A stretch of 64,000 nt of DNA from SB11 sp035906255 (lineage in GTDB: Bacteria; Bacteroidota; Bacteroidia; UBA8524): NCBI GenBank assembly GCA_035906255.1, contig JAMIFM010000031.1:24497-88496 (forward strand), given 5' to 3'. Shown here piece after piece: positions 8,423-16,967 of this stretch. A model generated the notes under the pieces. That model was not told the origin of the DNA. It was given only the letters and a program-made list of their open reading frames with translations, and did no database searches. How positions within the stretch are numbered: position 1 is the stretch's first letter; the number at the start of each line of letters is the position of its first letter. The position numbers and the translations under genes are program-made.

Positions 8423-9202
8423 ATGAGCTACGAAAACATACTTACCCAAAAAAACAACGGGGTTTTTACCATTACTATTAACCGCGAAACCAAACTAAAC
8501 GCACTAAACGTTAAAACCTTGCAGGAAATTCGCGAGGCCGTTTTATCAATACAAGAAGACAAAGAAGTTTATGGTATAATACTTACGGGTGCAGGCACTA
8601 AGGCATTTGCCGCAGGTGCTGATATTGCTGAATTTGCCAATTTTACCATTGCACAAGGAACTGAAATGAGTGCCGCAGGCCATGCGGTAATGAATACTAT
8701 TGAGCAATCTAAAAAGCCTGTAATTGCTGCCGTAAACGGTTTTGCATTGGGTGGGGGTTGCGAGTTGGCAATGGCTTGCCATATGCGTATAGCCAGCGAT
8801 AATGCCCGCTTTGGTCAACCTGAAGTTAATTTGGGGCTTGTACCGGGCTATGCAGGTACCCAACGTTTGGTACAGTTAATAGGCAAAGGCAAAGCCATTG
8901 AGTTACTTACAACAGGTGATGCTATTAATGCCCACGAAGCAAAATCATTGGGTTTGGTAAACCATGTGGTAGAACAAGCCGAATTGATTATTAAATGCAA
9001 CGAGATTATCGATAAAATTAAAACCAAAGCCCCTTTGGCTATTGAAAGTGTTATCCGTTTGGTAAACGCCAATTTGGATAAGAAAGAAGACGGTTTTGCC
9101 AATGAAATTACTGATTTTGGTAACTTCTTCGGGACTAAAGACTTTAAGGAAGGCGTGGATGCGTTCTTAAACAAACGTAAAGCCACTTTTACGGGCGAAT
9201 AA
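8423..9202 (+). CDS. Enoyl-CoA hydratase/isomerase family protein (crotonase type)
   Basis: The 259-residue protein is the usual length for short-chain enoyl-CoA hydratases, which add water to 2-enoyl-CoA in fatty acid or amino acid breakdown. The oxyanion-hole segments are KAFAAGADI and NGFALGGGCELAMAC. Both catalytic glutamates of the hydratase subgroup are present: Glu114 in GGCELA and Glu134 in QPEVNLGLVPGYAGTQRL. This makes true hydratase activity likely, rather than another crotonase reaction. It is a single-gene unit: an approximate TATTTTCG box lies ~35 bp upstream and a strong terminator lies just after. No other beta-oxidation genes are in the window. Confidence 0.92.
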   Translation: MSYENILTQKNNGVFTITINRETKLNALNVKTLQEIREAVLSIQEDKEVYGIILTGAGTKAFAAGADIAEFANFTIAQGTEMSAAGHAVMNTIEQSKKPVIAAVNGFALGGGCELAMACHMRIASDNARFGQPEVNLGLVPGYAGTQRLVQLIGKGKAIELLTTGDAINAHEAKSLGLVNHVVEQAELIIKCNEIIDKIKTKAPLAIESVIRLVNANLDKKEDGFANEITDFGNFFGTKDFKEGVDAFLNKRKATFTGE

Positions 9203-9218
9203 TATTTTACGCCTAAAT

Positions 9219-9257
9219 AAAAACGGTCAGATTGATAATCAATCTGACCGTTTTTAT
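9219..9257. terminator. Bidirectional intrinsic terminator
   Basis: Perfect 11-bp arms (CGGTCAGATTG and CAATCTGACCG) around a 5-nt loop, with an A-run before and a T-run after. It serves the enoyl-CoA hydratase gene (+) and the guanylyltransferase gene (-). Confidence 0.92.
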
Positions 9258-9275
9258 TTGCTATCAACCTGTTGA

Positions 9276-10358
9276 TTACAGGTACTTCTCGCCTAATTTC
9301 AGTTTTATATTGGTTACAATCTGTTTCACCTCTTGCTCGCGGCTTTTATCACAAATCAGCAATACCTTATCAGTATCCACTATAATCTTATCCTCTAAAC
9401 CGTTTATTACAATCAGTTTGCCTTTAGGCACATCAATCATACAATTACGGGTATCGTACAACTCTGCCGTGCTGGCATTAATTGCGTTTCCGTGTTCGTC
9501 CTTATCATGCACCTCGTATAACGATGACCATGTGCCTAAGTCGCTCCAGCCAAAATCACAAGGTATCACATATACATTATCCGCCTTCTCCAACACTCCG
9601 TAATCAATAGAAATGCTGTTACTAAGCGGGTACACTCTTGTAATAGCCTCTGTTTCAGCGGGCGTGTTCAATTCAGCTTCAATACTTTCAAAATTGGCAC
9701 TCAGCTCAGGCAAAAACTTGTCAAACGAGTTTACAATCGCACCAATCGACCATATAAAAATCCCTGCATTCCACAAAAATTCACCGCTTTCAATAAACTT
9801 TTGCGCCAACTCATGGTTAGGTTTTTCGGTAAAGGTTTTCACCTTGTGCACATCGTGCTCATTTTTGGCCTCTAAAAACTGTATGTAGCCATAGCCGGTA
9901 TCAGGTCGTGTAGGTTTAATCCCCAACGATACTAATGCCTCATTGTTTGCCGAAAATTGCAACGCAGTGGTAATATCATCCAAAAACTGCTGTTCGTTCA
10001 AAATAAGATGGTCGCTGGGAGCCACCACACAACAGGCATCGGGGTTTATCTTGCGTATCTTATACGTAGCGTATGCTATGCAAGGAGCCGTATTCTTTGC
10101 CGAAGGTTCGCCCAATATATTGTCGTGGGGTAACTGGGGCAAATGCTCCTTCACCAAATCAATATATATCTGATTGGTTACCACAAAAATACGTTCGGCA
10201 GGCACCAACTTATTAAAGCGTTCAAACGTTTGGGTAATCAGTGATTTTCCTGTACCCAAAATATCCAGAAACTGCTTGGGGTGTGAGGTTTTGCTCAATG
10301 GCCAAAACCTGCTGCCTATACCACCCGCCATTATCACCACATAATATTCGTTAGCCAT
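9276..10358 (-). CDS. manC: Mannose-1-phosphate guanylyltransferase
   Basis: The 360-residue protein makes GDP-mannose from GTP and mannose-1-phosphate, for surface polysaccharide or glycoprotein synthesis. The N-terminal nucleotide-binding signature MAGGIGSRFWP (residues 10-20) is followed by the HPKQF motif (27-30). Also visible are PSDHLI, FTEKP, LWNAGIFIW and SIDYGVLEKADNVYVIPCDFGWSDLGTW. The phosphomannose isomerase domain found in bifunctional ManC proteins is absent, so it is the short monofunctional form. No polysaccharide genes are adjacent. It converges with the enoyl-CoA hydratase gene and is divergent from recQ. Confidence 0.92.
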   Translation of the reverse strand: MANEYYVVIMAGGIGSRFWPLSKTSHPKQFLDILGTGKSLITQTFERFNKLVPAERIFVVTNQIYIDLVKEHLPQLPHDNILGEPSAKNTAPCIAYATYKIRKINPDACCVVAPSDHLILNEQQFLDDITTALQFSANNEALVSLGIKPTRPDTGYGYIQFLEAKNEHDVHKVKTFTEKPNHELAQKFIESGEFLWNAGIFIWSIGAIVNSFDKFLPELSANFESIEAELNTPAETEAITRVYPLSNSISIDYGVLEKADNVYVIPCDFGWSDLGTWSSLYEVHDKDEHGNAINASTAELYDTRNCMIDVPKGKLIVINGLEDKIIVDTDKVLLICDKSREQEVKQIVTNIKLKLGEKYL

Positions 10359-10374
10359 TCAATTAATTTTTTCT

Positions 10375-10382
10375 TAACTTTG
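10375..10382 (+). promoter_or_regulatory. -7 box TAACTTTG, candidate recQ promoter
   Basis: It matches TAnnTTTG and would give a ~150-nt leader before recQ. The leader contains a small GCCGGA...TCCGGC hairpin at 10463-10490. No closer -7 match to the recQ start is evident. Confidence 0.4.
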
Positions 10383-10540
10383 CTTGTTTTAAAAAAATAG
10401 ACCCCTATTCGAGTAAAATTTCTACCTATTTTTTATTAGATTTTATTAACTTACAGCTTTAAGCCGGACGCAAAGAAATTAAAATCCGGCGTGAAAATAA
10501 AGCATTGTAAGCAAATTAAGTTGTACTTAATTATACTGAG

Positions 10541-12733
10541 ATGGTAGAGAGTTCTGTTAATCTTAAAGATTCGCTTAAAGAGTTTTTTGGTTTTAATACG
10601 TTTAAAGGTAACCAAGAGCAGATTATTGACACCGTGATTCACGGTGATGATGTGTTTGTAATAATGCCCACAGGAGCCGGTAAATCATTATGTTACCAGT
10701 TGCCTGCACTTATAAAGCCGGGGACGGCCATTGTTATTTCACCCCTTATTGCACTGATGAAAAATCAGGTAGATGCCATACGCGGTTTTGGCAGTACCGA
10801 TGCGGTTGCACATTTTTTAAATTCATCGCTTTCTAAAGGCGAAATAATGCGGGTGAAGGATGATATTACAGAGGGTAAAACCAAATTGCTGTACATAGCC
10901 CCCGAAACGCTTAAAAAAGAAGAAACCCTTGATTTCTTAAAAAGTATCAACATATCGTTTGTAGCTGTTGACGAGGCGCACTGTATATCAGAATGGGGGC
11001 ATGATTTCCGCCCTGAGTACCGCCGCATCAAAACAATGGTGAAAGATTTGGGCGATATCCCCATGATGGCATTAACTGCCACCGCAACCCCAAAAGTACA
11101 GGCCGATATTCAGAAAAACCTGAATATGAACGATGCAACGGTGTTTAAATCATCGTTTAACCGTACCAACCTGTACTACGAGGTACGCAACAAGGATAAA
11201 AAAGACAAGGTTTACAAAGAGATTGTAGCCTATATAAAACAACGCCAAGGTAAAAGCGGTATCATCTATTGCCTTAGCCGCAAAAAGGTGGAAGAGATTG
11301 CAGAAATGCTGAAAGTAAACGGCGTTAAAGCTCTCCCCTACCATGCCGGTTTGGATGCAAAAACACGTGCCGCGCACCAAGATGCTTTTTTGATGGAAGA
11401 GGCCGACGTAATTGTGGCTACCATTGCTTTTGGGATGGGTATTGATAAGCCCGATGTTCGCTTTGTAATCCACTACGATGTGCCCAAAAGCCTTGAAGGA
11501 TACTACCAAGAAACAGGACGTGCAGGACGTGACGGCCTCGAAGGAGAGTGTATTTTGTTTTACAACCCCAGCGATATTGAAAAGCTGGAGAAGTTTATGA
11601 AAGACAAACCTGTGGCCGAACGTGAGATTGGTGCCCAGTTGTTGTTTGAAACCTCATCGTATGCTGAATCATCGCAATGCCGCCGTAAAATGCTGCTACA
11701 CTACTTTGGCGAGCATTTTGACGATACCGATTGCGGAAAAATGTGCGATAACTGCCGCCATCCTAAAGAAAAACTGGATGTGACCGCCGAAATGGTGAAA
11801 ACACTTAAAACCATTGACGGCTTGGGGGGTAAATTTAACCTTAAACACATTGCCAATGTGTTGCAAGGTATAAAAGCACAAGAGGTAACCGATTACGAAC
11901 ACCACAAAAGCGAGTTTTTTGGTATTGGTAAGGATAAAGACGATAAGTTTTGGAAAGCCATTGTTAGATTGGGCTTGCTAAACAGCTTTATTGATAAGGA
12001 TATAGAAAATTACGGGTTGCTTAGCGTGAGCGATGCAGGTAAAGAATACATAGGTGCTCCGCAGCCCGTAGAAATGGCTCTTGATAATACGTATGATAAG
12101 ATAACCGAAGACGATTTTGAAAGCGTGGCAGTGGAAAACATTTTTGACAAAACACTGTATGCCATGCTGAAAGACCTTACCAAGAAAATTGGTAAGCAAA
12201 AAGGCCTTCCTCCTTATGTTATCTTCCAAGACCCTTCGTTGGAAGATATGGCCTCTAAATATCCTATTGCAATGGAAGAAATGGAAACCATTGTAGGGGT
12301 AGGTAAAAACAAGGCCATAAAGTTCGGTAAGCCGTTTATTGAAATGATTGCCAAGTATGTGGAGGAGAACGGGATTGAACGTCCGCAGGATATTGTAATA
12401 CGCACAGTACCAAACAAATCAGGCAAAAAAGTACAGATTATCCAAAACATTGATAAAAAAGTTAGTTTGGATGATATAAGCCGCTCAAACGGCATCAGCA
12501 TGGCTGATTTGATTAAAGAGCTTGAAAACATTGTAGATTCAGGCACTAAAATCAATATTAAGTATTATATCAACGACCATTTGGACGAAGAAAGACAAGA
12601 CGAGATTTTTGATTACTTCAAAGCATCCGATGAAGATTCGTTGCAAAAGGCATACGATGAGTTTGACGGTGAGTATTCACTGGAAGAACTGCAACTAATG
12701 CGTATTCAGTTTATATCGGAAATGGCTAATTAA
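10541..12733 (+). CDS. recQ: ATP-dependent DNA helicase RecQ
   Basis: The 730-residue 3'-5' DNA helicase acts in recombination and replication-fork repair. In order it has: an N-terminal helicase domain with Walker A MPTGAGKS (residues 42-49); a DEAH box (144-147) with the RecQ-specific aromatic loop SEWGHDFRPEY; TATAT; the second helicase lobe with GMGIDKPDVR and the QETGRAGRDG motif VI; a zinc module with Cys380, Cys398, Cys402 and Cys405; an RQC winged helix; and an HRDC domain around residues 545-620 (YVIFQDPSLEDMA). About 100 further residues extend past HRDC, more than in the E. coli enzyme, and are common in Bacteroidota RecQ. It is monocistronic and followed by tRNA-Gln. Confidence 0.95.
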   Translation: MVESSVNLKDSLKEFFGFNTFKGNQEQIIDTVIHGDDVFVIMPTGAGKSLCYQLPALIKPGTAIVISPLIALMKNQVDAIRGFGSTDAVAHFLNSSLSKGEIMRVKDDITEGKTKLLYIAPETLKKEETLDFLKSINISFVAVDEAHCISEWGHDFRPEYRRIKTMVKDLGDIPMMALTATATPKVQADIQKNLNMNDATVFKSSFNRTNLYYEVRNKDKKDKVYKEIVAYIKQRQGKSGIIYCLSRKKVEEIAEMLKVNGVKALPYHAGLDAKTRAAHQDAFLMEEADVIVATIAFGMGIDKPDVRFVIHYDVPKSLEGYYQETGRAGRDGLEGECILFYNPSDIEKLEKFMKDKPVAEREIGAQLLFETSSYAESSQCRRKMLLHYFGEHFDDTDCGKMCDNCRHPKEKLDVTAEMVKTLKTIDGLGGKFNLKHIANVLQGIKAQEVTDYEHHKSEFFGIGKDKDDKFWKAIVRLGLLNSFIDKDIENYGLLSVSDAGKEYIGAPQPVEMALDNTYDKITEDDFESVAVENIFDKTLYAMLKDLTKKIGKQKGLPPYVIFQDPSLEDMASKYPIAMEEMETIVGVGKNKAIKFGKPFIEMIAKYVEENGIERPQDIVIRTVPNKSGKKVQIIQNIDKKVSLDDISRSNGISMADLIKELENIVDSGTKINIKYYINDHLDEERQDEIFDYFKASDEDSLQKAYDEFDGEYSLEELQLMRIQFISEMAN

Positions 12734-12774
12734 CAGTCAGTTTCATAAAACATTGTGAAAAATGCAAAAAAAAT

Positions 12775-12805
12775 GTTGACTTGAAAAAGTCTTTTGCTAA
12801 TTTTG
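12775..12805 (+). promoter_or_regulatory. Promoter of tRNA-Gln (TTG -33, TAATTTTG -7)
   Basis: TTG at 12775-12777 and TAATTTTG at 12798-12805 are separated by 20 bp, matching the Bacteroidota sigma-ABfr consensus. The -7 box ends 9 bp before the mature tRNA 5' end. Confidence 0.8.
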
Positions 12806-12814
12806 CATCCCCAT

Positions 12815-12887
12815 TGACCGATGGTGTAACTGGCAACACGCCTGATTTTGGTTCAGGAGAGTCCAGGTTCGAAACCTGGTCGGTCAA
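12815..12887 (+). tRNA. tRNA-Gln (anticodon TTG)
   Basis: The gene is 73 nt with a complete cloverleaf. The acceptor arms are TGACCGA and TCGGTCA with discriminator A. The anticodon stem is CCTGA/TCAGG with loop TTTTGGT, giving anticodon TTG, which reads CAA. The T arm is CCAGG-TTCGAAA-CCTGG. The U1-A72 first pair is the glutamine identity element. The CCA end is not encoded (the sequence reads ACAA). It has its own promoter and terminator, so it is a single-gene unit between recQ and prs. Confidence 0.96.
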
Positions 12888-12888
12888 C

Positions 12889-12917
12889 AAAAAGCACCTC
12901 ACAAGGTGCTTTTTTTA
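12889..12917 (+). terminator. Intrinsic terminator of tRNA-Gln
   Basis: AAGCACCT and AGGTGCTT arms around a short loop, followed by seven T residues, directly after the tRNA. Confidence 0.88.
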
Positions 12918-12980
12918 TGTTTAAAAACTTCAATTGCTAATAATTTATTAACACTCCCGTGCAGCAAAAAGGCTTTTAAT

Positions 12981-12988
12981 TATTTTTG
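12981..12988 (+). promoter_or_regulatory. -7 box TATTTTTG before prs
   Basis: It matches TAnnTTTG and ends 5 bp before the prs ATG, so the message would be leaderless or nearly so. Confidence 0.6.
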
Positions 12989-12993
12989 CGCCA

Positions 12994-13986
12994 ATGAATT
13001 CTGCCGTAAACAACCGCAACCCTGTAAAACTATTTTCCGGTACAGCTTCGCACTATTTTGCCCAAAAAATTTCTGACCACTATGGCCAAGAATTGGGAGA
13101 TGTTACTGTACAGCATTTTAGCGATGGCGAAATGCAACCCAACTTTAATGAATCGGTAAGGGGATGCGATGTGTTTTTAATCCAATCTACCTTTGCCCCC
13201 AGCGATAACCTTATGGAGTTGTTGCTAATGGTAGATGCGGCCAAACGTGCATCGGCCCACTACATTATTGCTGTTATCCCTTATTTCGGCCTCGCCCGCC
13301 AAGACAGAAAAGATAAGCCCCGTGTGGCTATCGGTTCTAAAATGGTGGCCGATATTTTAGAAGCCGTTGGGGTACGCCGTGTAATGACTATGGATTTGCA
13401 CGCCCCACAGATTCAAGGTTTCTTTGACATCCCTGTTGACCACTTGGATGCTTCGGTAATCTATATACCCTACATACAAAGCCTTAATTTACCCAAACTT
13501 ACCATTGCTGCCCCTGATATGGGCGGTACGGCTCGTGCCCGTTATTTTGCAAAAATGCTGGGCTGCGACCTTGTGGTATGTGATAAAGAACGTAAACGCG
13601 CCAACGAAGTAGCCGGTATGACGGTAATTGGTGATGTTACCGATGCTGATGTGATTATTATTGACGACCTTGTAGATACCGGTAACACCTTGTGCAAAGC
13701 CGCCAAAATGATGAAAGAAAAAGGTGCCCGCAGTGTTCGTGCAATGTGTACCCACCCTGTTCTTTCAGGTAATGCATACGAGAATATCGAAAACTCTGTA
13801 TTGGATGAATTGGTAGTGTGCGATACTATACCGTTGAACCACAAAAAAACTGTTTCAAAAATAGTTCAATTGTCTGCCGCTCCCTTGTTTGCTGAAGCTA
13901 TCCGCAACATAAACGAGCACGGTTCAATCAGTTCGCTATTTAAAATTGGAAATTCAACCCAATCTTCATTACCTTTGCAACCCTGA
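12994..13986 (+). CDS. prs: Ribose-phosphate pyrophosphokinase
   Basis: The 330-residue enzyme makes PRPP from ribose-5-phosphate and ATP, for nucleotide, His and Trp synthesis. It has the family start VKLFSGTASHYFAQKI, the ATP/catalytic flexible loop RQDRKDKPR (residues 102-110), the DLHAPQIQGFF segment, and the PRPP-binding loop IIIDDLVDTGNTL (221-233). Length is slightly above the ~315-residue norm because of about eight extra residues at the N-terminus and a short tail. The -7 box lies only 5 bp upstream, so a leaderless message is likely. It is followed by a hairpin and then rplY, a gene order common in Bacteroidota. Confidence 0.95.
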   Translation: MNSAVNNRNPVKLFSGTASHYFAQKISDHYGQELGDVTVQHFSDGEMQPNFNESVRGCDVFLIQSTFAPSDNLMELLLMVDAAKRASAHYIIAVIPYFGLARQDRKDKPRVAIGSKMVADILEAVGVRRVMTMDLHAPQIQGFFDIPVDHLDASVIYIPYIQSLNLPKLTIAAPDMGGTARARYFAKMLGCDLVVCDKERKRANEVAGMTVIGDVTDADVIIIDDLVDTGNTLCKAAKMMKEKGARSVRAMCTHPVLSGNAYENIENSVLDELVVCDTIPLNHKKTVSKIVQLSAAPLFAEAIRNINEHGSISSLFKIGNSTQSSLPLQP

Positions 13987-14013
13987 TTTTAAACGCCTTG
14001 TAATTAATATGAT

Positions 14014-14051
14014 AAAAAACCTGCCGTGCTAAGGCGTTGCATGGGGTTTTT
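14014..14051 (+). terminator. Hairpin between prs and rplY (terminator or attenuator)
   Basis: AAAAACC pairs with GGTTTTT, with inner TGC/GCA pairs and a GCC/GGC alternative, followed by a short T-run. It could end prs transcripts or attenuate read-through into rplY. Confidence 0.4.
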
Positions 14052-14075
14052 GACAGTAATTAATTCATTAAAAAA

Positions 14076-14654
14076 ATGAAAACTATTAGACTAATCGGCG
14101 AAGCCCGCAAAGATTTGGGTACAACCGCCACCCGCCGCCTTAGGGAAGAAGGTAAAGTTCCTTGTGTATTGTACGGTGCAAACACTCACGTTTCATTCAC
14201 AGTGTACAGCGGCGATTTCAAAAACCTTGTTTACACCCCAAACACTTATTTGGTTCAAATAGAAGTTGACGGTGCTAAATACAAGTCTATCCTACAAGCT
14301 ATCCAGTTTCACCCTGTAAACGACGAGATTACTCACGTTGACTTTTTGCAGGTGGCAGACAATAAACCCGTATCGCTTAACATCCCTGTAAGAATTACAG
14401 GTAACTCTCCGGGTGTACGTGCCGGTGGTAAATTGCTGGTAAAAAACAAAAAACTTCGCGTAAAAGGTCTTATTGCCAACATTCCTGATGATATCGAAAT
14501 TAACATTGATAACCTTGAATTGGGTAAATCAATCAAAGTATCAGAAATTAATGTTAGCAACCTTGAGTTGTTAGATGCTCCTGCAAACGCAGTAGTGAGC
14601 GTATTAACAACACGTGCTACAAAACAAGCTGACGCTGACTCCGCTAAAAAGTAA
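14076..14654 (+). CDS. rplY: 50S ribosomal protein L25 (general stress protein Ctc form)
   Basis: The 192-residue protein binds 5S rRNA in the large subunit. It is the long Ctc/TL5 form: residues ~1-90 make the L25 domain (ARKDLGTTATRRLREEGKVPCVLYG at 9-33), and residues ~95-180 make the second beta domain (VSLNIPVRITGNSPGVRAGGKLLV, ELGKSIKVSEI). The first ATG follows an A-rich stretch of the kind favoured for initiation in Bacteroidota, without a Shine-Dalgarno. Its 3' end overlaps the end of the convergent Hpt gene by 11 bp. Confidence 0.93.
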   Translation: MKTIRLIGEARKDLGTTATRRLREEGKVPCVLYGANTHVSFTVYSGDFKNLVYTPNTYLVQIEVDGAKYKSILQAIQFHPVNDEITHVDFLQVADNKPVSLNIPVRITGNSPGVRAGGKLLVKNKKLRVKGLIANIPDDIEINIDNLELGKSIKVSEINVSNLELLDAPANAVVSVLTTRATKQADADSAKK

Positions 14655-14997
14655 TTTCTTTAAGGCGGTTTACCATAACAGTAAACTTATCAGAAAGCTC
14701 CCAGAACATATCGGGGAGCTTTTCTGTTTCTATACGGTCTTTGGCAATATCTTCCATGCTTGTGCAAAGCCCATGAGCCCATGCCGCACCCATAATAGCA
14801 TAAGAAGATTTCATTTTATGTGCGGCTGATTTTGCCTTATCATAATCCTCCCAATCAATAGCATCTTTCAGCACCTGCATATCATCAGGCACAGTAGTTA
14901 AAAATATATCTACAAATCTTTTAAGCGACGCATTGTTATTCCCCACCTGTTCATACAGCATGGTTAAATCATAAAAATCGCTTTTTAGTTCAGGCAT
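14644..14997 (-). CDS. Hpt (histidine phosphotransfer) domain protein
   Basis: The 117-residue protein is a stand-alone four-helix Hpt module that would relay a phosphate between response-regulator receiver domains. The phosphorylation site is the His in AAHKMKSSYAIMG (about residue 60), with the normal Lys and Ser/Gly context. There is no kinase or receiver gene nearby, so it is an orphan whose partners must be encoded elsewhere. It lies 27 bp downstream of mltG on the same strand and is probably cotranscribed with it. Its last 11 bp overlap the convergent rplY end. Confidence 0.85.
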   Translation of the reverse strand: MPELKSDFYDLTMLYEQVGNNNASLKRFVDIFLTTVPDDMQVLKDAIDWEDYDKAKSAAHKMKSSYAIMGAAWAHGLCTSMEDIAKDRIETEKLPDMFWELSDKFTVMVNRLKEITF

Positions 14998-15024
14998 CTG
15001 TCTGCAATTTAATTATCAAACATA

Positions 15025-16071
15025 CTATTTAATACCCCGCTTATCCAATTCAAGACGATAGCGGGCAGCGTTAAGGTTATGCTGGGTTAGATTATCCGTA
15101 AAATTGTGATAACCGCTCAAATCTTCCTTTGCACACATGTAAATATAATTATGGTTGGCTGGCGTAAGCACTGCCTGTATTGCCTGTTGAGAAGGAAGTG
15201 CCAGCGGGCCCGGCGGCAGCCCTTTGTGAATATAGGTGTTGTATGGCGATTGTATTTGCGTATGGTAGTTATACACTCTTTGCAACCCGCTATTGCGTGC
15301 CGCATACTTTACCGTAGGGTCGGCTTGCAGCAACATATCCTTTTTCAATCGGTTCAAGTACAATCCCGCCACAATCCCCATCTCATCACTTTTGTTAGTT
15401 TCACCATCCACTATCGAAGCAAGTATGCCCGCCTGCAAAGGGGTAAGCCCCTGCGCAGCAGCTTGTTGCTTACGTTTATCGTTCCAAAACTTGTCGTGTT
15501 CTTTTTTCAACCGTATAAATACCGCCTTTGCATCCGTATTCCAGTAAAAATTATACGTATTAGGAACAAACAAACACAATACCGTTTGCGGGGTAAACCC
15601 AAATTGGGCAAGGTAACTACTGTCTTCCAACATATTAATAAACTCAATACTATCGGCCTCCAAATTAGCCCCAACAATAGATGCCACCTGCCATGGAGTT
15701 ATCATCGCATTTATTACCAGTTTCACTTCTTCTTGCCTGCCTGCACGCAGCTTACGTATTACATCAATATAAGTCTCACCCTTACTAATTTTATACTTCC
15801 CTGCTTTTACCTTTTCGGGATATTTTGCCTGCTGCGCCAAAAAGTCAAACACCTCTTCACTTTCTACCCATCCATTATCTGTTAGTGTTTTCAGCACACC
15901 TTCATACGTATCTCCGGTTTTAATCACCAGCCACTCCGTATCGGCTTGCACATTCATTCGTGCACCAATCAGTTTATTGTAAAAAAATCCGCCCACAGCG
16001 GCCAACACAACAACGCAAGCTGCAAGTACCAGCCAAAACTTGCTACGCTTATAAAAAGGAGGTTTAGACAC
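15025..16071 (-). CDS. mltG: Endolytic murein transglycosylase MltG (YceG-like)
   Basis: The 348-residue inner-membrane enzyme cuts nascent glycan strands and is thought to end peptidoglycan polymerisation. A membrane helix lies at about residues 13-32. A LysM-like region follows (TDNGWVESEE, AGKYKISKGETYIDVIRKLRAG). The catalytic block is ILASIVDGETNKSDEMGIVAGLYLNRL, with the active Glu in the GET position of the family's ASIVxxET motif. LQADPTVKYA and IHKGLPPGPLALPS complete the signature. The start is GTG. A TATATTTG -7 box lies at 16092-16099 on this strand. Confidence 0.92.
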   Translation of the reverse strand: MSKPPFYKRSKFWLVLAACVVVLAAVGGFFYNKLIGARMNVQADTEWLVIKTGDTYEGVLKTLTDNGWVESEEVFDFLAQQAKYPEKVKAGKYKISKGETYIDVIRKLRAGRQEEVKLVINAMITPWQVASIVGANLEADSIEFINMLEDSSYLAQFGFTPQTVLCLFVPNTYNFYWNTDAKAVFIRLKKEHDKFWNDKRKQQAAAQGLTPLQAGILASIVDGETNKSDEMGIVAGLYLNRLKKDMLLQADPTVKYAARNSGLQRVYNYHTQIQSPYNTYIHKGLPPGPLALPSQQAIQAVLTPANHNYIYMCAKEDLSGYHNFTDNLTQHNLNAARYRLELDKRGIK

Positions 16072-16091
16072 TACTATTGTTTAATAAACGG

Positions 16092-16099
16092 CAAATATA
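16092..16099 (-). promoter_or_regulatory. -7 box TATATTTG of the mltG-hpt unit
   Basis: It matches TAnnTTTG on the minus strand and is followed about 20 bp later by the mltG GTG. Confidence 0.5.
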
Positions 16100-16188
16100 A
16101 ATAACCACCGTAGCCGTACAGTATTTTTTCAATCGTTAAATTATTTGTACTGATAGATTTTGCTGTGGCATGGTTGCTTGCAAAAAGG

Positions 16189-16196
16189 TAGCTTTG
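16189..16196 (+). promoter_or_regulatory. -7 box TAGCTTTG of dapB
   Basis: A perfect TAnnTTTG match inside the first codons of the longest dapB reading frame. It implies that the upstream ATG at 16170 is not the start and supports the TTG at 16224. Confidence 0.55.
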
Positions 16197-16223
16197 CCAA
16201 AACACATTAAAACGGTTACCTTT

Positions 16224-16943
16224 TTGAATATAGCACTGATAGGATATGGTAAAATGGGCAAAGCCATTGAGCAAGAAGCCCTGTTGCGCGGCCACCGCAT
16301 TGTATTGGCTATGGATTTGATAAACAAAGACCTTTCGCCCGATGCGCTAAGGACTGCTGATATTGCCATTGAGTTTACCCAACCCGAAGCCGCAGTAGAT
16401 AATATTTTTAAATGTTTTGAAGCAAATGTACCCGTAGTAGTGGGTACTACCGGTTGGTATGACAGGTATGATGAGGTGAAACAACGCTGTACCGAAACCA
16501 ACGGCACATTATTTACGGCCACAAATTTTAGCATTGGAGTGAACATTATGTTTGCCGTAAACCGCTATTTGGCTAAGATTATGGCCGGACAACCATCATA
16601 CAAAGCCTCAATGACTGAAACTCACCACACCCAAAAGTTGGACGCACCAAGCGGTACTGCCATCAGCCTTGCCGAGCAGGTGATAAAAGCCCATAACGGA
16701 TACGACAGTTGGGGGCTTGCCGGACGCGATAATATAGAAAAAGGGATATTGCCGATTACTGCCCACAGAAGGGATGATGTACCCGGCATACACGACGTGA
16801 TTTATACTAACGAAATTGACGAAATAAGCATCCGCCACAGTGCATACAGCCGTAAAGGCTTTGCGCAAGGGGCTGTGATTGCTGCCGAATGGACTGCCGA
16901 TAAAAAAGGCGTGTTTACTATGGACGATATGTTGAAGTTTTAA
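16224..16943 (+). CDS. dapB: 4-hydroxy-tetrahydrodipicolinate reductase
   Basis: DapB reduces 4-hydroxy-tetrahydrodipicolinate with NAD(P)H in lysine and diaminopimelate synthesis. With the TTG start the protein has 239 residues and begins MNIALIGYGKMGKAIE, exactly where Bacteroidota DapB proteins begin. An ATG 54 bp upstream would add 18 residues with no family match, and it lies before the -7 box. The nucleotide-binding GYGKMG is at 7-12, VVVGTTGW marks the cofactor site, and the active-site THHTQKLDAPSGTA segment has His-His 134-135 and Lys138. The gene is divergent from mltG and 24 bp upstream of lepB, with which it probably forms an operon. Confidence 0.92.
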   Translation: MNIALIGYGKMGKAIEQEALLRGHRIVLAMDLINKDLSPDALRTADIAIEFTQPEAAVDNIFKCFEANVPVVVGTTGWYDRYDEVKQRCTETNGTLFTATNFSIGVNIMFAVNRYLAKIMAGQPSYKASMTETHHTQKLDAPSGTAISLAEQVIKAHNGYDSWGLAGRDNIEKGILPITAHRRDDVPGIHDVIYTNEIDEISIRHSAYSRKGFAQGAVIAAEWTADKKGVFTMDDMLKF

Positions 16944-16967
16944 CCCAATAAACGCATTGTTTACTAA

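Noticed and set aside
15106..15885. 259-residue plus-strand frame inside mltG
   Set aside because: It is antisense to a confident MltG catalytic domain and has no family match or promoter.
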